NCBI GenBank assembly: GCA_013397115.1
Contig: VWZW01004616.1
Coordinates: 1-64,000 of the forward strand
Reading direction: 5' to 3'
DNA length: 64,000 nt
Origin: Edolisoma coerulescens
Taxonomy: Eukaryota > Chordata > Aves > Passeriformes > Campephagidae
Shown: in pieces, positions 58,161 through 64,000 of the stretch
Layout: the number at the start of each line of letters is the position of its first letter
Position numbering within the stretch: the stretch's first letter is position 1
Position numbers and translations under genes: made by a program
Notes under the pieces: model-generated
Told to the model about the DNA's origin: nothing
Databases searched by the model: none
The model's input: the letters and a program-made list of their open reading frames with translations, nothing else

Positions 58161-61100
58161 ACTATTTTCACAGCTTGCTAATGGCCAGGCAGAATAATCT
58201 TGGTCATTGCAGGATATGTTAAGCTCAGGGTAACCAAGCTTGGTGCAAGCCCTATTCTGATATAACAGCACTGCTGATCGCTTGCTGCATCACTCCCATC
58301 AGCCAGTTTTGTCATCCACTTTTTGACCCTACTGACAAACAGTGTCCCTTCAGCATCTTGCTGAGCTATTGGTGTGCTTCTGTGTCCATCATCCATTTTA
58401 CCTAAAATAAAGATAAATTGTGCGTGCTGGATTTCTCATGTCCTCCACATCTTTCACTGAAAAAGACTGTTAAGCTTGTTTGGCAGAGACTCAAATCCAG
58501 GACCCAGACCCCTTGATCTCTAAGGTCAGCAGGCCACATTCAACTCCTATGAAATACCACTGGGGCTGGTGACATCCCTCTGAGGAGGAACTTGTCACAA
58601 CAATTTTATTTTTTCATACCTGCAATTAGATTTTGTTTTGCCATGAGAGAACATTTTGTTTTTCCACATCCAACATGCAGAGAAAGCAGAGTACTTAGAG
58701 AGCTAAGAGGCAAAACAAAGAGGTTTCTGTGAAGAGTCACTCTGCCGCACCATAGCAGCACCAGAGATGTCTCCCTGCCTGCCCCAGGCAGAGCTACAGA
58801 ATGGCCCATGTGTCACACCAGCCCTGGGGAGCAGTCAACACAGAGACACGTGACACGCCAAAGGGACAACTCCCAGCACCCAGAGGGATGTGCTGGTATC
58901 ACAAAGACAGAACACAGGGTCTCACATGAACTACTGTGGCCTCAGATCAGCTGATGGCATCTCTGATCAACAGAGCTGCTACCTTTAATCTTTCCTCCTT
59001 TGGGATCATATATTAACCATGTGAGTGTGATCCTCAGCATCCCAAGCAGAAAAGCACGTCTGCAGTTGTCAGTTGCCTAACTACTTCTCCTTTCTCCAGC
59101 AGCTTCTCAGGGATTCTTCATATGACATCAGGAAAACAGTTTTATTTATACCATTGCTAGTTATCCCATCTGCAGTGAGAATATTCATCATTCCTGAACT
59201 TACATCCATGTACAGAATTTACCTTCATCTCTCCTCAAATTATTGTCAGTTTCTAAACTAATCATTGTCACTGGATATTTTACAGATGGCAGAAGAGAAC
59301 AGAGAAGTATCAAATCCATGAAGAACATTAAGATGGAAGACAAGACTTTGACCTCAGAGGAAAAGGACCTGCCAGGAACAGTCCATGTCAGGAGCAGCCA
59401 AAGCCTGAAAGTCTTCTGAGGAATAGTGTTTTACTATTTAAACTGTACATAGTAACTCTTTGGATTACTTGCTGAATTAAATGCCAGCTGTTGTAAACAT
59501 ATTTGGCTGGGTCCTAGGATAACAAGGCCAGGATCATTTGATCCACTTCATAAGAGGACTGTGTTGGGTGCCTCTTGCAGCGGAGGCAAGGGCAATGAAT
59601 TGGTTCCCTGACTGCTGTGCCTGCGGCTGTGGGGAGCATCATTCCTCATCTCCATGGCCCAGCCACAGAGCTGCACAGGGAAGCTGGGCAGGAGCTGTCT
59701 CCTACTGGTTGTGACGGATGTGAGGGCTGTGGCACCGTCTGCTGTGGCAAACAAAGCAGAATAAGAAAAATTATCTCGAGGATAAAGCCAATAGACTTGC
59801 ACAAGTGTTGGCCCCTCTGAGCTGAAGCAAAACCAGGAAGGGCACCTTGTATGGCCAGCTCTAAGAGAATTTGTTGCTATACTGCATGTCCTTGGGGCTT
59901 CCTTCACTTCATCAGGTCTGTGCCATCAGAGTGCCACACTGCAGCACCCAGACACAGGCTGGCTTGCTGCAGTTCCCCACGACTGAGCTGCAGAGAGGAC
60001 TTTTGCCACTGCTGAGGACAGTGTCTGGCTGCCAGCAGGTTCTCCTGCACCAGTGAGTCATTCCTGAGTCACTTGTCCTCTTGCCAGGAACAGCCAGTCT
60101 TCTCCCAGGGAATACAGGAGCCTTCCTGGCTGATATAAAGAGACCAGCCGAAAAGGTGAGACATCAGTGTGCATTTGTTCCCAGCAAGGTTTCCCAGGTA
60201 TTAATCAGTCAGCACATAGCAACAGTTTGGAGATAGGTTTAAATTAGCTGCTCAACCTTCCTGTGTTGATTTTATTTCCTTTTTGGATTCTGAGAAGGAA
60301 GTTCTCCATGGCCAAAGTGAGGAGAAGTCTTGGGGGAAGATGAGAGGCAGCTGTTGCCAGCTCTGAGGATCTCTGCTGCCAGATCAAAGTCTTCATGCCA
60401 CTCAGCATTAATAATGCCCTCTAGGAAGTCTCAGGGGAACAAATCTCCAGAATAATAAACAGTTTAGCCCAAGATTTTGTTGGCCTCCTTCAACTAGATT
60501 TGTAAAACTTCAGATCACTCTCTGTGAACTTTACTGCTAAAATTCACATTTGCAAAGACCACTGACGTTACAGAATAAAACCTTTCCTCTTTCTCTGTTT
60601 GATGATGAATTTTCCAGGATAGGCCAAACGTGTCTCTCTTTATGCTTGAAGGATCAGTTCTGGAGTGACTGGACCAAGAAGGCATTGCTTGGAGGTGACT
60701 AGTCCAGGTGAGAACACAAAACCTCCTGTCTTACTTTCAGCAAAACTCCCAAAAATGACCCTTTTAAAGATGAACCTACTCTAAATTGACTGCAGATGGA
60801 TGTTGGATGGGTACATTTAGGAGCATTTATTTGCCCTTTATTCAAGGAATAATGGTGAGATCTTCAGAACACACCTGTTTGTCTTTTGTGTTGGCTCCTT
60901 TCTGACAGAGATTATTTAAATGTGCCCTCAATTACCCTTCAGTAGGCCTGCTTTGATTGCAAATGACCATGTCTTTCTAACAAGATGGAACATGTACAAG
61001 GAGTGCACCCTGGTTTCTGCTCTACTAGGTGATCAAAATAGAAGGTAATGTCAAAGAATGCAAAATCTGGCAATTGCTCCAGAGGAGGTGAGAAGAGGCT

Positions 61101-64000
61101 GTTCTTGAGCAAAGATTATGTAAAACCCAATAATTTGAGAATCTATGAAAAAAAAAGTGACATGAGAAGCAGAACCCCACTAATATGCTTCTTCTCCAAG
61201 GAGGTTATGGGGAGATCAAGAAGCCCGTGTAGGATTTTCACCAGGCCAGTAGTGCTTCTGTTGCCTGGAAGTCTGATCCCCCTCCTGTCTGCAAAAGAAA
61301 TGCCTTTGAACTTCTCATTGCCAGCAGATGAAATCAAGAGAAGGCCAGGCCCTGGTGTCAGCTCCCATTCAGGTGGTGAAGGAGCTGAGCACTGCACGGG
61401 TTGGGCAGTGGTTTTAGCTCAGAGCCCCATCCCATGAGCTGAGTAACCCTCTACTTTTGGAGAGCGGCAGAGGTCAGGAGCTGTTTGATACAGACTGCAA
61501 AGATACAAAATCTAATGTAAAGATGTTCACCTTTACTAATAACTTCAGTAACGTAGTTTTAGGCAACTCCACTGTTACCCAATTTGTGCTTTTTTGAAAT
61601 GTCATGCAGTAGCAATCTTCAGATTTCCAAGTCCTCACTTTTCTCATTACCCTGGCTCCAAGATTGCGATAAATATATCAGCTGATCATCCCACACTGGC
61701 TTCTCTGCTTCAGACTGGAGAAGAGAACTGTCACCAGGTCATGGCATTGCCATGAAAGTAGCAGCTGAATACATACCAGTGTTGAACTTATTGCAGCTAG
61801 AAACTCTAAACCCCAACAATAATAGGAAGTTAGGAACCTTATTCAGTGAAGGAAATTGCACTCTGAAGCCTGTCAACTTTTTAAGATTTGATCAAGTTAG
61901 AAATAGGTTCATAGTAATTAATTCTCCCCTTTGAAATTGTTTTTCTTGAAAACAACACAATGTGATTTCCAAATAATGCAGTGGAAAATTTGATGGCATA
62001 TCACAAGGTCTCTGATGAAAAAGTGCAGACACTGGTGAGTTAAATAATGTTTTGCAGTCATAGTGGCAAGGTAAAGAGCAACAGATAAAAAGTCTTATTT
62101 CTTGAGCAGCAGCTTACACCCATCAGCTGGCAGGGAAAAGATGAAGAAGAAAATGTCTCTATAGCTAAGTCCTGCATAAATGTAATAAAGATCACACATA
62201 AGCCCACATGCCCTCAGACTCAAGTTTTTTCAGTAGGCACCTACAACAACAGATGCTGAGATTACCCATGAGGCTGCACAACCCACTGGGTGCTAATTCC
62301 GGGTTCTGTCTACCCATGAGGCTGACACTTTATTAATCAAGATCCAATCCATTCCAGCCCTGTCTACTGCAGGGGGACCTTATTGAATGCTTTGCACTAG
62401 GAAATGTGGGCTTTGCATTAGAATCCTATTCTACCTCCCAGCCTAGTGAATTCACCCCAGTTTGAGCATCATACTAGGGAGGGCTGGCCTTGTCTCTCAG
62501 GCTCTCGAATCTACTTGCATATTGCTGCACATGCAGTGGGAAAATACTCTTTCACATGTTGTCTTGGGATGGGGATTAGCAAAAGTCTCAAGAGGTAGAG
62601 AGCAGCATTTCAGAGGGGTTATCCAGGCAGAGACAATGCCCTGAAACAGCTCAGAAAGAGTTCCCTGTGCACTGTTACCTTGGTTTTGGGGTGACAGCAA
62701 GGCTGGCCCGAAACATTTGTCATGTCATCCACATAGGTGTCCCTCCCACCCACCACTAATCTCCAGTGTTGCTCTTGATGTTTGCCCAGCTAAATAAGAC
62801 CTACTTCATCTGGAGGTAACCCACTCCAAATAGATTTCTCCAGGAAGGCTTTTGCCTAAGTGCTTGAGTGTTTAAAAAAAATCTATAAATAGGTCAAAGC
62901 AATGTGACACAGAGAAGCAATGACCTCTTCTCAGGAAACAGTATCCCACTAACTTGATTCTCATCCATTGTCCATTAGGCCTGGTAATGAGGTTGGGTGC
63001 ACGGTTATTTTAAATATGTTACATGATGTAGTCCACCTTTCTGGGATACCACAGCAGACGTAGATAAGACAAGAATCATCCTGTTATATTTCCATGTGCA
63101 TAGGACATTGACTCTCAGCAGTATCACTAGCAATGCAGCAAAGTGCTCATCAGAGCATTTTAAAAAGGAAAATAAAGCTGTTGCCCATGAGTGTTGTCCT
63201 TTGAAGTGTGGGACTGAGGCCTCTTGGCTGACATCCCTTTCCTGGCCAACTCACTTTGCGCATGACTGCAGTAGCACGCTGCAGTCCCACGGGACCTGTT
63301 TATTACTCCCGAGTAAACTTTCCCCCTTCAACATGGGAAAATGGATTCACAGTGATAGAAGGCTGGGACATTCTGCATGCTTAAAATCATAAGGCTTTTA
63401 AAATTATTTTTTTGTGTTTTTTCTTTAGGTCAAATGCCAAAGAAAAGAATCATGCTAAGCCATGATTATAAAACATGCCTTTGATGGCTTGTGCGTTTGC
63501 CTTGTAGTACCTCCAAGTCAAATATTGTTTAAATCCCCATCAGCTCACCAAGATATACGGCAGAGAGAGGGTTCAGGAGGCTGGCAGGGAATTAACTGCA
63601 TTAGCTGCAAAATAACTGGCTACAGAGCACCAGTGCTGACGCACATGGATGAAGGCATGTGTCAGGAGATGCAGCTTCTGCATCCCATGGGTTTCTTTTA
63701 GGCCAGCAGCCTGGCCAGCTCAGACCCTTTGGTCTCCTACTGCAGGGACACCTGCAGCCACCTGCCCCAGTGCCAGATGACCTCTCGGGCCTCGTGGCAG
63801 AAGGGAAGGAGGGACAGACCTCAGGGCATTTCAGGGAGGCTACATGAAGGAGCGGGAGAGAGGAGTTGAATTACTTAGTCTTGCTGGCAGATGGATTTTG
63901 AAAGTAGCTGCATCATATTATGACTTCAGAGGACAAACTGATCCAACATTTGGAATGACTTATAAAGTAATGTCTTCTGAATGTATTTGCTGTGCTAGGC
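58161..64000. other. Unique non-coding DNA
   Basis: No gene, RNA gene or clear transposon. The longest frames are 129 codons (plus, 61048-61437) and 119 codons (minus, 59548-59907), both without recognised motifs and overlapped by other frames. An 8-bp perfect hairpin (arms 63264-63271 and 63279-63286, seven-base loop) is probably chance. GC is slightly raised near 59550-59760 and 63690-63850. Confidence 0.55.

Noticed and set aside
58490..58545. Possible MIR tRNA-derived part, minus strand
   Set aside because: GGCAGAGACTCAAATCCAGG resembles the family, but too short and without the rest of the core.
63264..63286. Perfect 8-bp hairpin as a small RNA or terminator
   Set aside because: Too short, seven-base loop, no flanking promoter motif; hairpins of this size are frequent by chance.
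1..64000. tRNA, snRNA, rRNA, CRISPR arrays, prokaryotic operons, mitochondrial insertions
   Set aside because: None was recognised by eye on either strand. A covariance-model search and a mitochondrial BLAST would be decisive and could not be run.

Overview
This window looks like avian nuclear DNA, AT-rich and without any protein-coding gene that I can support. The main clue to the host is the repeats. At least ten pieces are recognisable as CR1 (chicken repeat 1) LINEs, several with the bird-type 3' end of short ATTCTATG/ATTCTGTG repeats. There is also an LTR-like segment, a decayed interspersed repeat of a kind common in birds (probably endogenous-retrovirus derived), and two relics of the ancient MIR SINE family. 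Coding frames are short, mutually overlapping and stop-ridden, as expected of vertebrate intergenic or intronic DNA. No exon series, tRNA, snRNA, CRISPR array or bacterial-type operon was found. I cannot tell whether the window is a gene desert or lies inside a very long intron.

Layout. 1-4.7 kb: unique AT-rich DNA with an AT microsatellite at the edge and a roughly 640-bp pyrimidine-rich stretch (2540-3180). 4.74-5.05 kb: CR1, minus. 5-9.2 kb: unique. 9.2-10.04 kb: GC-rich avian repeat with an internal period of about 51 bp. 14.16-14.34 kb: CR1 tail, plus. 18.28-18.7 kb: CpG-rich, probably young LTR on the minus strand, containing the only ambiguous base of the window (18587). 22.1-22.6 kb: CR1, minus. 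27.16-27.31 kb: TC microsatellite followed by a CR1 tail. 27.8-27.98 kb: the densest CpG patch of the window. 31.96-32.25 kb: CR1, minus. 34.38-34.9 and 38.3-38.7 kb: two weaker CpG-rich patches, the second with a G-quadruplex motif. 36.98 kb: a five-base satellite. 39.27 kb: a 27-A tract running into an AG repeat. 44.4 kb: MIR relic. 46.55-46.86 kb: CR1, minus. 49.9-58.2 kb: four plus-strand CR1 pieces, including the longest copy (52.7-53.7 kb), which keeps relics of reverse transcriptase. 56.57-56.68 kb: second MIR relic. 58.2-64 kb: unique DNA.

No gene set works together here. The functional content, if any, is probably regulatory: candidates are the CpG patch at 27.8 kb and AT-rich homeodomain/forkhead-type motif clusters near 6.9, 49.2 and 51.7 kb. 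These are inferences that need alignment to other bird genomes. I found no convincing undescribed biological system.
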